Assembly (NCBI RefSeq): GCF_907165205.1
Contig: NC_058192.1
Span: 11,718,001 to 11,782,000 of the forward strand
DNA length: 64,000 bases
Reading direction: 5' to 3'
From: Coccinella septempunctata
Taxonomy: Eukaryota; Arthropoda; Insecta; Coleoptera; Coccinellidae
Part shown: positions 21,735-33,181 of the stretch, one piece after another
Numbering within the stretch: the first letter of the stretch is position 1
Layout of the letters: the number at the start of each line of letters is the position of its first letter
Made by a program: the position numbers and the translations under genes
The notes under the pieces: generated by a model
The model's database searches: none
Told to the model about the DNA's origin: nothing
Seen by the model: the letters and a program-made list of their open reading frames with translations, nothing else

Positions 21735-23873
21735 TCTGACAGTTTGAGCAAACCGAAACAATAAGAATTGACCAAGAAGGTCACAAAAATCAGTTTTTTT
21801 CAATTATCTAAACTCCTGGGCTTCAAATTGTTTTCACATTCATTATAAAAGTTGTAAAGCATAACATTTTCTACAAATTTTATTCGAAGCAATTTTTTAT
21901 ACGTTTGAACGTTTTTGAGATATATGGCGATTAATGTACTTTAGACTGGGTTTCTATATTGATCTTGACTTTTAGCACGTGTGGCTAAGTTCCTCGCACT
22001 TATCGCCCTCTAACTCGAAAACGGTTGAGAGTATGTGAAATTCCTTCAGACAAAAGTTGTACAGAATTTTATTATCTACAACTTTTATTATAAATACAGA
22101 AACGATTAGAGGTACAGGAAGGGAGATATCCCAAAAAAATTCCTTTTTATTATCTTCAAACTGTCAGATTAAGAAAACCCCCCTGATTAGTATCAGAATA
22201 ATGGATCAACACGTCTGCAACACCGAGATCAACTATCTTTATGAACAACACCTTTATGAAAATCTGGCACGCTCGAGTATGTACAGGGTGGGCAAATTTC
22301 GATGTTTTAGCACTACAGCTTTTAAACCAGAGGAGATAGACAAAATCTGATACTCCATTCTCGTTCTCTTTTTCTGAGAATCTAACAAGAGTAGTAGTCA
22401 TTTTTGGCCACCTTCTTTTGTTTTCGAGTTATAAGCGAAAATTGGAAAAATGGCGGTTTGGAAATAAATTTATATCTCCGCTAATACTGATGATAGAGCT
22501 CTGAAATTAAAACATTATACAGGGACTTTTTTAACTAGAATTCAGTGGCGTGCTTGCCTTTTCAGCAGAATTTTTAATTACGAAGCTATGACCCAAAGTT
22601 ATGTTTTTTTAAATAGGAACACTAGATTTCTGTGCAATTTTTTGAAAGCTTAATTTTTACTGATTCCAATAATATATAACATCATATGGTTTCTATCAAT
22701 ATAAATAATAGAAAATGGTCAAAAAGTTATTTTCTCAATATTTCTATGGTTTCTACTTTTGATGAGAATAGAAAAATGTAGCATCTTATGATTACCACAG
22801 TCTCCTTTTAGTTCTTTCATTTTTATGCTTCTTACTCAATTTCTTCAAAATTAAAATTTTGTGGAAATCGGTAAAAAGCATAGAAATAATGACATTGCCG
22901 GAAGGAGACTGCTCTTGTTATGGGAAGTTCTATTTTTCTGTGTTTGTCAAAAGTTGAAACCATAGAAATATTGAGGAAATAGGTAATTGACCATTTTCTA
23001 TTATTTATACCGATACAAACCATATGATGTTGTATATTTTTGAAATCAGTGAAAATTCAGCTTTGAAAAAATTGCATAGAAATCTAGTGTTCCCATTTAA
23101 AAAAACATAACTTTGAGTCATAGCTTCGTAATTAAAAATCCTGCTAAAAAGGCAAGCACGCCACTGGATTCTACTCAAAAAAGTGCCTGTATAATATTTT
23201 CATTTCAGAGCTCTATCATCAGTATTAGCGGAGATATAAATTTATTTCGAAATCGCCATTTTTCCAATTTTCGCTTATAACTCGAAAACAAAAGAAGGTA
23301 GACGAAAATGACTACTACTCTTGTTAGATTCTCAGAAAAAGAGAACGAGAATGGGGTATTAGATTTTGTCTATCTCCACTGGTTTGAAAGTTGTAGCGCT
23401 AAAACATCGAAATTAGCCCACCCTGTACAAGAAACGATTTTTTTTTGCATATTCGAAGAACCGCTGTAAGCTTGTATCACGTTCGAATTGTCAGTCTCTT
23501 GAAAAATAGCTTTCTTCGAGTCCAATTAACATATCCAAAAATCTGACAAGCTCGAAAAAAATTGTTGAAAGTGAAGAAGGTAACTTCACTTTCTTCCGTA
23601 CGGCCAACCCCACCACGCAAACTGTCAGATTAACATGACTTCATTATCAGAGACACGTAGGGCATACAGGTACAGTATCTTAATCTAGCACGCTCGAGTA
23701 TGTACACCTGACGATTCTTTTTTACATCTTTGAGAACCTGCAGACGTTTTCCCCACCGCTGAAAGTGCATACATCATAGAATCTTTTTTTCTTTATACCA
23801 TTTTATCTTCAAAACCTTCTAGGTCTCTACGACTCTCGAGTAAATCCCGATTTAGCATCGTCGGCTCCCCAAC
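21735..23873. mobile_element. Foldback family E, copy E1 (truncated, split by element B)
   Basis: The right terminus, CGTCGGCTCCCCAAC next to TA (23874-23875), is the inverse of the left terminus of E2 at 31696. From there leftward the two elements match, including the CACGCTCGAGTATGTACA motif (22268 and 23689) and TATGGCGATTAATG..GTACTTTA near 21930. The left part corresponding to E2 beyond about 32830 is missing, so E1 is truncated near 21735. The 1142-bp foldback B lies at 22284-23425. Confidence 0.82.
22284..23425. mobile_element. Foldback element, family B, with arms of about 510 bp
   Basis: It begins CAGGGTGGGCAAATTTCGATG and ends with its inverse, CATCGAAATTAGCCCACCCTG. TA lies on each side (22282-22283 and 23426-23427). 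The arms run about 22284-22808 and 22900-23425 and match along almost their full length (for example TTTGGAAATAAATTTATATC against GATATAAATTTATTTCGAAA). The loop is under 100 bp. The empty site GAGTATGTACAAG is seen in element E2 at 32120-32140 (inverted). The first 17 bases are nearly identical to family A, but the interior is unrelated. Confidence 0.92.
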
Positions 23874-23875
23874 TA

Positions 23876-26800
23876 AAAGGCAAATTCATGATTTAAATTA
23901 AGCCCAACTTGAATGGTCACCTTCAAAAACAATAAGGTTACGAATCTCGTGAGTCTACACATTTTCACATTATCGTAGTCTCTTTGCACTCTGAATCCAG
24001 CCTCTTTCAGAATCACAAAATATGGTTTGAGCAATGTGCATCTACCACGTGCAACGTCGACTAAAATAAAAGTTTTTGAAAGTATAAATATTTTTCTTCA
24101 TGGTTTCCCCTAAAACTTTTTCACTCTCGCCTTCGAATAAACACTCTTGCTTCTAATTGTGCTGTCCAAGGCAAAAGTCATAGATTCGTTGAATCAGATA
24201 ACTAAGGTTGTAAAAACAAGTCTAAACAATGAAAACATACTGGAAAAATTTTCAATTTGATGACTGTATTCAGCAACATCTTCTACATCCTCAACTACAC
24301 AAACTTCGACGATTCCTTAGGCTATTGTCTGTAGATGACCATAATCTCGAAGAGCATGTGAAAACCCAGGTACCTCGAACAACAACACCCCATAACAATA
24401 CTTCGTGCGGTTAATACGTAAACTTTCCATATAGAACTCGCACACAACAATGATGTACGAATAAATGTTGATAACAAATGTCAGTTCTCCACCGGAGCAT
24501 GTAAATTTCCAAGCTTTTCCCACCAGCCACCATAAAACCCAAAGTTTCCCCAGAACGCGAGTGATAATCCACGAACTTATTCGGGACTCATCGATAAAAC
24601 ACGATTACATCTTCGCGAAATGATGCACCCCTCCGGCATGGCTGGAAGCCTCATCTCACTGAATTAAATTCTAGGGTTCCTTTTGGGTTAACCGTGATAA
24701 AATCGGCAATAGGAAAAACGAGTGGAGGACCATTCCGAAAAGGAAATCGGGAAATAGTGGAAATTTGTATGAGTGACATGTATGGGGCGGTCTTCCCTCA
24801 AGACTGAAGGGTGATGAATTATGTAATATCCGTCAGTTGGTCAGGTGCCTCCTCTGTGAGGATTCTTATACTCGAATGGCGTTAATCATTCGATTTCCCA
24901 CATTTAACTCATAATCTGAATATTGACTAGCTTCTGGGAGAAGAGAATTTCTGAAATATACCTTGAATCTTGAATAATAACATGATGGCTTCCCTTATCT
25001 CCCCATTATCTTCTCAGCTTTGAAGTTTTCAATTCAAAAGTCCCCTCCTCCAACAAATTCGGGAACCTCCTAAGTATAATAAATATAAACATCTCTAATG
25101 GAGTTCTGGAATAATCTAAAACTGAAAGAGCAGGCCTAGTAATTAAAACAGATCATCCTTCGCCGAGCAAACTATTGAGTTATGAATTAAATCCGATAAC
25201 GACTTTCAGTTTTAGAAATTAATGCTATAGACTTCGAACTGGGGCTTATCGTTCCAGTATGAAGTCACGTTGAATTGTTATTAACATCCCTAGGCGATCT
25301 ACCCCTTACGGTATCGGAAGGCCACTTTACAAAGCCATCAAATTCAAAAGTGATATAAGTTAATGTTTTATAGACCATGAAAAAACACACCAGAATAGAT
25401 TAGAAAATCTAGTATAATTCATAGTTATTAAAGAGCATTATATGGTTCAGGAGAGAGGAATCATTGCTTAAGTATAAATTTACTACAAGGTAGAAGAATT
25501 GCTAAGAAAGGCTAAGGGTGATTCAGAAGGTCTGCAGTTCATAAATTATTTTTAGCCAAAGTGGGTAAGAGTGAAAATATGCTTTCTCCTGAGGAATCAT
25601 ATCGAATCTTTCGCCAATGATTCAAAGTAAAACGCGACTTCTGTTCATTTGAAAATATCAGTAAAATAAAAATAAAAATTTACGATATCTTCCAAATGTC
25701 ACAGCACCTTCCTTTGGCCCTTCAAGACAATTTCCTCCACTGCCAACTCTCGAAAGAATATTGCTCATATATTCAGCGAAATTCCCCAATCTAAGCGAGA
25801 GCATCATTCACCTCCTGGAAACCTTAGAGCTTACTTACCATTGTACGGTCTCTACCCTTTGTGGGTATCAAGATGAAAGCGGAAATCATGTATGAATAAT
25901 GCAAAATAATCCTCATCACATCGTATCCTGAATGGTGGTGCCCTCTAGACTTCTTCCCTGGATAAAGTCTGTCATATAGGTGGGTAACATTCACTTAGAT
26001 ACCTCATAAAACCGAATGTTATGCAATAAATGGACCCAAAAAGTTCAACGCTCATCCCTGTAGGATCTTCGAGGTACATCAGGCATTTTAGGACCGTTAC
26101 AATCTATTCTTATAGGCAATATCAGTGGGAATTGGAAATGTTTCTGGAATCCGTGAATGGATGGCTTGCCCTGAGGTGTGAGGGGATGTAGAAGTAGCCA
26201 CATTCAGATCCATTAACCCCATTTTCCCTTTATTGGTAACACTATAGGACTTGGTTCTTTATGAACCCCTGTTAATTTTTATTGAGTTCATAGGTCCCTA
26301 CTTCAAATGTCATTATTGGGCACTATTTACATTCCATTAATGTGGTAAATAGAATACTTGAAATTGAATAACAATATTTTCACATTTTGGGTATTTTGGG
26401 TATGCTGTGTTGTAGAGTATACCTTTATCAAGCTGAAGATGAAACTGTTAGAGCGAAACACGTGTAGAGCTGAATACTTACAAGGGTGAATATTATGGAC
26501 TAATGCAATTAGTTTACTTGATAACAAGTCAATATTTTCATGAAATACTCTTCACTGTAGTCTTATTTATTGTAGAATTTGTAGCCAAAGAGAAAAAACG
26601 TATAGGACTATTTGTCAATACAATTGAGGAAGATGAGAAATCATTAATTCAAATCTATCATTTTTTACTAATATATTCGATGATTCTAATGAATACTTCC
26701 GACAGTTTGAAATAGAATGTCAATAGTTATATATTTGTTTTTTTTTTTGTTGAACAAAAAAGTGGCATCGAGCAAGGATTATCGCAGAAATTCATTAGCT

Positions 26801-29015
26801 TGTCGTTTTAGAAACAACGGTTCAAAATAACAGGAGAATGGAAAGATTATATACTCGAGATTGACCATTTCAACGTTCCCATCAATTCTTGGGTTTTTCA
26901 CGTACTGACTCGAATAGGATGAAATGATTCTTTCGAAGTATTGTTCTAACCAAACGTTTTGTCTCTATTTGTTTGTTTCTCGCAATTTTGTCTGCTGCCT
27001 CGACTGAGAAGAGACGGAGAATTAGGTGAATTTAGTAAATAGGGTGCTCTGGGAGATTCATTATGGCAATGTATTTCCGAGGTTGAATTTGTTCTTTGGT
27101 AGAGTGATTCCCCTCAAAAGGTTCAACAGAGGGTTTGCTGTATAGTCAGGTAGTCAGGTAAAATATTCACACTACAATAAAACTAATCATTTCATACTAG
27201 TCAGTTTCTGAAAATCCCTAGAAAAAAGGCTTCTGAAAAATCCATATACAATTTCTCATGAATGAGTGGTTCTCTTATGTTCTTCACTTATCTGTGAAAT
27301 ATACCAGAGAATAGGTATGCAACAAAATCCAATGATCAATTTTCTTCGTGTAGGAGAAAATATCATAATAGGCATCTATTATTCTCCCATATTCAAATTT
27401 CCGCAGAGAATGGGTGACAAAGTATGGAAACAAAAGGGAATTAGTTATCCTGAAAAACGGATGGACAGGAAATTAATAACTATGGACCCTATTCTCCATT
27501 CGGTTGGAGAATTCAGTAATGGGACTGGAGGTTGCTCGATATACCGAGAACAATCAATATCAATTTTATTAAAAATGTTTGTCCAGATCTCGGAAGGACA
27601 TGCTACTCCATTTTACTGTTTCCTTTGGCTGCTTTTGTAATACGTCCATTTTTAGTACGAGTAGTTTCTGCATTTGATGGGTGTTATTACTTGTAGAGTC
27701 GAGTGAAATTGTTTGACCGAAGGATGATTGAATAGAGGAGAAATGTCGACGAAGCAAACCAATTCTTTGGGAGGAAAGCTTTTGATTTCCTCAAGATTCA
27801 TGGAGCATGGAGCACTTGACTACGTCGACTTATTTTGTTAGTTGAATTTCATTCATAGGTGGTACATTCTGATTCTCACTTCAGGGAGCAAGTTGTATAA
27901 CCACAACAGATGAAGCACCCATGAAGATTGTCTGGAATCACAAGAAATTTCTGGTAGTATACAGTTTATTAACTGAAAATGCGAAAATGGTAATGATTTG
28001 TGGCAAAATATTATGTTATATGACACCTTCTGAGATATCAGGACTTTTCTTACCTATTCGTAAATAAATCATATTTGTTGTTTAGACTGATTCTTCTATT
28101 CCTATGAAAACGTGCTATTAGTTTTTACACTTTTTCTTAACTTTCTTAACTAACTGTGAAATTATGCTGAGCAATAAAACTATGACCCTTAAACTACCTA
28201 CTTACAATTGGATTATCTCCTATCAACTATAATGCTGAACATTATGATAACTCAGATTTATTCAAGAGCAATTCTGTTGCATCACTGAATACTTCATGGT
28301 ATGAAAAATGGGATTTTCCGCTCATAAAAAACCCACCAGTTAGTGAAATTACAGTAAACGTTCCTAATAAAAATTTTATATCCGACAGTAAACCTTGTTC
28401 TCTCTGGTAATCCTGCAATAATAAAAAAAGATTTTCTTGTCTGCCAACACAGCATAAATAACCAAAGACCTCGAGAAATCTGGAATAGACGGAGTCTCAT
28501 GTTTGGGAGAAACAAGGGAGAATATAAACGTGGAATACGTGTATAGCTGTCATGAATAATACATAATGTCCTGGCAGTACAAAACCATCATTCGGAAAAT
28601 CTCATTTATTCAATAACTTTTTCGAAACGGTCAAAGTGCTCGTATGGGGTATAGTCTGGTCGTATATTCGCGGGATAAGCCTGCTACGGAATATAAGAGG
28701 ATTTGGGACGGGTAGGTGTATATTACTTCGAGAAAAGTTTCGGTCTCTCAAGAGTCAAGGTGATAGGGAAGTTTTTGATATTCATCCTTAGATGTTATAG
28801 GTTCTTATTCCGGAATAAAGTGGAATATGTATTCGGTCTCGTTTGTTCGACAAACGAGATTTTCTGATCTTTGACGATCAACTTTTGTCTCAGATTTTCA
28901 ATCATAAGCCGAAGTTTTACGATTCTGAATTCGAATCTGAATGGAGGTTTTGTGAATAGCATTTCAATATATTCGTTATGAATTCAATTAAATTCCTCTA
29001 AATAGGGAAACAAAC
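23876..29015. other. Long non-genic interval
   Basis: About 5 kb of AT-rich DNA. The open frames (24229-24414, 26503-26715, 27266-27640 and others) are short, lack domains and are not flanked by convincing splice signals in a consistent frame. No inverted-repeat element or transposon protein was recognised. It could be intergenic or intron of a larger gene. Confidence 0.35.
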
Positions 29016-30112
29016 ATATCGTTTTTGTCTTTTTTTTTTGGTGTAGCAGGGGGAAAATCGGAAAGACAGACGAACCACCCTCTCCTGAGGGGGAACAGTG
29101 TGGGTTTTCTCACTCTCCTGAGCTCGAGACCCACTGAAAACACTCAAATGCTTCTTGAATATTGGTTCCGGGCATTTGCCCATAAACCGTTCTCTCTTAG
29201 TCGGTTTTCTTCTCGCACACTATCGTGCTGGGATTTATGTGTTTATCCTCTATTGGATTAACACTTTATTGAGTTTTTCAATAAGTTTGTGTTGTTATTT
29301 TAATCTCTTTTTAATTGATCTCTTGGTCTCCTTCAGTAAATTCGCATTCTCCTTTTGTCTTCCTCTGGGTCGTAGTCCACTAGTCTCCTGAGTTCTTGAT
29401 TAGGATGCTTTTTCGCTGTTTCGAATAATTTCTCTGCTTTTCTGTTCATGAATTCCGTTATGGTTTCCCATTTCAGGTCCTTATAAATCTGTCTATTCCT
29501 GACAAACCAAGGTGCATCTATTGCACATCGTAGCAGCTTGTTTTCAGTGGCCTGAATTCTTTTGATATGGCTCTTTGCCGCGAAACCCCAGGCAACTGAT
29601 CCATAAGTCAGTTGAGGCCTAGCAACGGCTTTGATGATCTTCAATTTTGTCTCTTTCGACATGTGGCTTCTTCTTCCTATCAGAGGATAGAGTCTATTCA
29701 TCGCTGCTTTCGTTTTGTCGATTGCTTGTTTGATATGACTTTTCCAAGTAAGTCCTTTGTCAAGCGTTATTCCTAAATATTTGGCTTCGTTTTTCCAGTC
29801 GATTTCTTCGCCGTCAACATCCAGTTTCGTTGTGGGTCGCAGTCTTCTCTTCTGAAGTAATATTGCTTGGCTCTTTTGTCCATTGAGCTTGGTTTTCCAC
29901 TTTATGCACCAGTCATTTGTTTCGTCAATCGTCTTGTAGAACTCGTTCTATTAGTTCTGGGTTGCGGTGTCGAGTTGCTATGCCTGTGTCGTCAGCATAT
30001 AACGTTAGCATGGTCCTTGGATTTTTCGGAATATCGTGGATGTATATGTTGTACAGAAGTGGCCGAAGTACTGATCCTTGGGGTACTCCAGCCTCTATAT
30101 CGTTTTTGTCTT
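29016..30112 (-). mobile_element. Jockey-like LINE fragment, copy 2, with target-site duplication
   Basis: The insertion (about 29032-30096) is bounded by direct repeats ATATCGTTTTTGTCTT at 29016-29031 and 30097-30112. A run of T directly follows the left repeat, which is the poly(A) tail of a minus-strand element. Frame 29701-29333 encodes the C-terminal end of ORF2 (LTYGSVAWGFAAKSH, NKLLRCAIDAPWFVRN). The RT-coding part further right (29867-30096) matches copy 1, but the frame is broken. The element is 5'-truncated: homology to copy 1 stops at CCTCTATATC, where the right repeat begins. This is the expected product of target-primed reverse transcription. Confidence 0.93.
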
Positions 30113-30304
30113 CTATTTCCTGACATGATTATTCTGTATTTACTAGTAATTTTGTAACTCCTCCTCTATTTAACCAGTCCAATGGATTTGTACCGCAGTA
30201 TTCAAGTGGAGAGAATATTTAATTATTTTAACCTTATAAATTATTCAATATATAGTAAAAGTAAAGTAGTACTTCTTAAATAATATATTTTTCCTCACGC
30301 AGCT
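30113..30304 (+). promoter_or_regulatory. Upstream region and splice acceptor of the CHK kinase gene
   Basis: The sequence directly before the coding region ends ATTTTTCCTCACGCAG (AG at 30301-30302), two bases before the ATG. That is a good 3' splice site, so a 5' leader exon probably lies further left, with the LINE at 29032-30096 in or near the leader intron. No core promoter is recognised. Confidence 0.55.
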
Positions 30305-31525
30305 ATGGTGGACATAATTTCTGAGAACCACTGCAGAAACATTCTGCTTCAACAAAACCCGAGCTTCAGCTTCAAATCATTCGACGTCAAACCTCTCGTA
30401 CAAGAATCACTTGGAGGTCTCATGGGTCTTCACTACATTCTGCGAATCAGCTATATGCACAATGCCGTCTTGCACACACTCCAACTCTTTGTGAAAACCC
30501 TGAACAACCAAAATAAGATCATGTATAAAATTTCCAGGGAACTGCTGTTTTACGAGAAAGAGGCGCTCTTCTTCATGAAACTCATACCGGAGTATGAAAA
30601 AAATGGGATTAATGTGGCATTTGCTCCAAATGCATATTTTTGTGGTGACTACGCTATTGTATTAGAAGATTTGACTGTTTCAGGTTTCAAGCTTTTTCCA
30701 AAGGAAGAACCTATGGATATTGAGCATTGCTACGCCTGTCTTGCAACATTAGCAGAGTTCCACGCATCTTCAATGATTTATGAAATAAGCAAATCAAAGA
30801 GCATGGGAACAAAATACAGTCTTCTGGAGGATCAAGCAGATGTTCTCAAGGATCTCATATTTTCCGGTGGAGATACTTACGGTGATAAATATGTACAAGA
30901 ATCTGTACGGGCATTGCTTGCTTTGGCAGAGCTAGAATTTGACGATAGCTCATCACTTGAAACACTGAAGAATGTTTTCTCTTCGACCGAACCAACTGGT
31001 TACGGAGACTTGTGTTGCGTTCTTCTCCATGGCGATTTATGGAGCAACAACTTCCTCCATAAATATGACGGAAAAGAAATTTCCGAATCTAAACTGATAG
31101 ATTTTCAAACTATCAAATACGGACCACCTTGTTTGGATGTGATTCAGCTCATCTACACCAACACTAGGATATCCCTGAGGAAACAACACTTCACCGAACT
31201 GATATCGTACTATTATCGAAAACTAGAAGACATTTTTTCGGAGAGGGCTCTTCAACTACAGGATTATCTACCCAAAGACCAGTTCTTTGAGTCTTGCGAA
31301 ACGTTCAAGCTGCAAATCAAACTTCAAGCAGTTATAGATAGGTGTTTAACGGCTATACCGGACGAAATACACCAGAAAACTACATCGGATGAAGAGAAAT
31401 TCTACGATTTCATATTCGTGAACCGTTCGAAGTATTTGGTTGACTATTACCTGAACATTCCGAAGTATAGGGAATTGGTGTCTGAGGATTTGATAGAGCT
31501 GAGGGACATGCTGAGCAATTTGTGA
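30305..31525 (+). CDS. CHK kinase-like (EcKinase family) protein
   Basis: An intact 406-residue open frame, the usual size of the family. It belongs to the CHK/EcKinase group (ecdysteroid 22-kinase-like, related to choline and aminoglycoside kinases), which phosphorylates small molecules in the cytosol. Visible landmarks are the glycine-rich region SLGGLMGLHYILRI (35-47), LFVKTL with the ATP-binding lysine at 64, VLEDL (119-123), LAEFHASS (149-156), the catalytic loop LHGDLWSNNF (241-250, Asp244, Asn249) and LIDFQ with the metal-binding Asp266, followed by GPPCLDVIQLIY. No frame break or missing key residue is seen. The ATG fits the normal N-terminal length; it lies two bases after a splice acceptor, so a longer N terminus from an upstream exon cannot be excluded. 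No other member of the family was found in the window. The substrate cannot be told from sequence. Confidence 0.95.
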   Translation: MVDIISENHCRNILLQQNPSFSFKSFDVKPLVQESLGGLMGLHYILRISYMHNAVLHTLQLFVKTLNNQNKIMYKISRELLFYEKEALFFMKLIPEYEKNGINVAFAPNAYFCGDYAIVLEDLTVSGFKLFPKEEPMDIEHCYACLATLAEFHASSMIYEISKSKSMGTKYSLLEDQADVLKDLIFSGGDTYGDKYVQESVRALLALAELEFDDSSSLETLKNVFSSTEPTGYGDLCCVLLHGDLWSNNFLHKYDGKEISESKLIDFQTIKYGPPCLDVIQLIYTNTRISLRKQHFTELISYYYRKLEDIFSERALQLQDYLPKDQFFESCETFKLQIKLQAVIDRCLTAIPDEIHQKTTSDEEKFYDFIFVNRSKYLVDYYLNIPKYRELVSEDLIELRDMLSNL

Positions 31526-31594
31526 AATTGAGGCAGATGTACAGGGCATTCGCTATCTACCGGACCAAGATTTTGTTTATAAAATGAATGATAA

Positions 31595-31600
31595 AATAAA
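31595..31600 (+). terminator. Polyadenylation signal of the CHK kinase gene
   Basis: AATAAA lies 70 bases after the stop codon, within GATAAAATAAAACATT. The E2 foldback begins about 95 bp further on, so the 3' UTR appears to end just before the repeat. Confidence 0.7.
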
Positions 31601-31695
31601 ACATTAAATAATCGAAGAAACGAGAAATAACATGGGAGTTCTACAGATTTTTTTTCCTTGAAAGAGTATATAAAATATCACATATTCTTCCGATA

Positions 31696-33179
31696 GTTGG
31701 GGAGCCGACGATGCTGAATCGGGATTTACTCGAGCGTCGTGGAGACCTAGTGGATTTTGAAGATTAGATGGTAGAAAGAAAAAAAGGTTCTATGATGTAT
31801 GCACTTTCAGCGGTGGAGAAAGCGTCTGCAGGGTCTCAAAGTTGTAAAAAAATCGTCAGGTGTACATACTCGAGCGTGTCAGATTTAGTTACTGTATATG
31901 CCCAACGTGTCTCTGATAATGAATTCATGCTTATCTGACAGTTTGCGCGGTGGGACTGACCGTACGGAAGAGTTGAAAATGGTAAAAAAAAAATTCCAGC
32001 GTGTCAGATTTTTGTCAGATGTTAATTAGACCCAATGGAAGCTACTTTTCAAGGGACTGACAATTTGGACGTGACGCAAGGTCACAGCGGTCCTTTGAAA
32101 ATGTGAAAAAAAATCGTTACTTGTACATACTCGAGCGTGTCAGATTTTCATACAGATGGTTAATCTCGGTGTTGTAAACGTGTTGAGCCATTAATTTGAC
32201 ACTAATCAGGGGGGGTTTCTTAATCTGACACTTTGAAGATGATAAAAATTCTTTTTTTTCGAATATTTCCCTGCCTGTACCTTTAATCGTTTTTGTAATC
32301 ATTATGAAAGTTGTAGATAATAAAATTCAACACAACTTTTGTCTGAAGCAATTTTACATACTCTCAACCGTTCTCGAGTTAGATTACGATAAGGGCAAGG
32401 AGCTTAGCCACACATGCGAAAGGGCAAGGTCAATGCAGAATCCCAGTCTGATCTACATTCATCCAATTGTCAATATGACAAGGTATTTCTATGAAGACAA
32501 TTTCGAAATTAGTCACGAAAATTTTAGTGTTGTCTGTGAGTGAACCTCAGAATGTACTATTTTCCAACGAGTGAATTTTCGCTTCAGCATGTATCACTAA
32601 ACACCTCGCATCAATCGCCATGTATCTCAAAAACGTTTGAACGTAGAAAAAATTGCTTGGGACAAAATTTGTAGTAAATGTTATGCTCTTCAACTTTTAT
32701 AATGAATGCGAAAAAGATTTGAAGCCCAGGGAAGGAGATAATTCAAAAAAACTTGATTTTTGTGACCTTTATGGCCAATTTTTATTGTTTCGGCTTGCTA
32801 AAACTGTCAGATTATATTTTTTCCGTTATTCTTGAATCATTAGCTTCAAAATAAGAAAAAACGCTACTGCGCTCGAGAATGTACACGTTTTTTTTTGCAA
32901 CTTTGGCGCCCTCCCACACATTTTCGACACGCTTAAATTGTCAGATTAAGAGAATATATACTTTTCAACATGTAATTAACCACATATATCTTAATCTGAC
33001 ACGCTCGAGTATGTACAATGATCGTTTTTTTTACTATTCTGACAGGCTGTCCTAGACAATTCCCATCATATACAGGTCTAATTTTTGGTAGAGGTACTCT
33101 ACAGGGTCCAAGGTATGTCCGCTTATATTAATCTGACACGCTCGTGTAAATCCCGAATTTCCCTCTTCGGCTACCCAAC
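31696..33179. mobile_element. Foldback family E, copy E2 (complete)
   Basis: The left end GTTGGGGAGCCGACGATGC and the right end (inverse GTTGGGTAGCCGAAGAGGG) are flanked by TA at 31694-31695 and 33180-33181. Both lead into CGGGATTTAC.CGAGCG. The interior carries at least six copies, in both orientations, of a motif around GTACATACTCGAGCGTGTCAG (near 31861, 32123, 32870, 32995 and 33133, and a weaker one at 32000). It has no coding capacity. It is the better preserved partner of E1 and shows the empty site for element B. Confidence 0.86.
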
Positions 33180-33181
33180 TA

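Noticed and set aside
27266..27640. 124-residue plus-strand frame
   Set aside because: No domain or splice context; likely chance.
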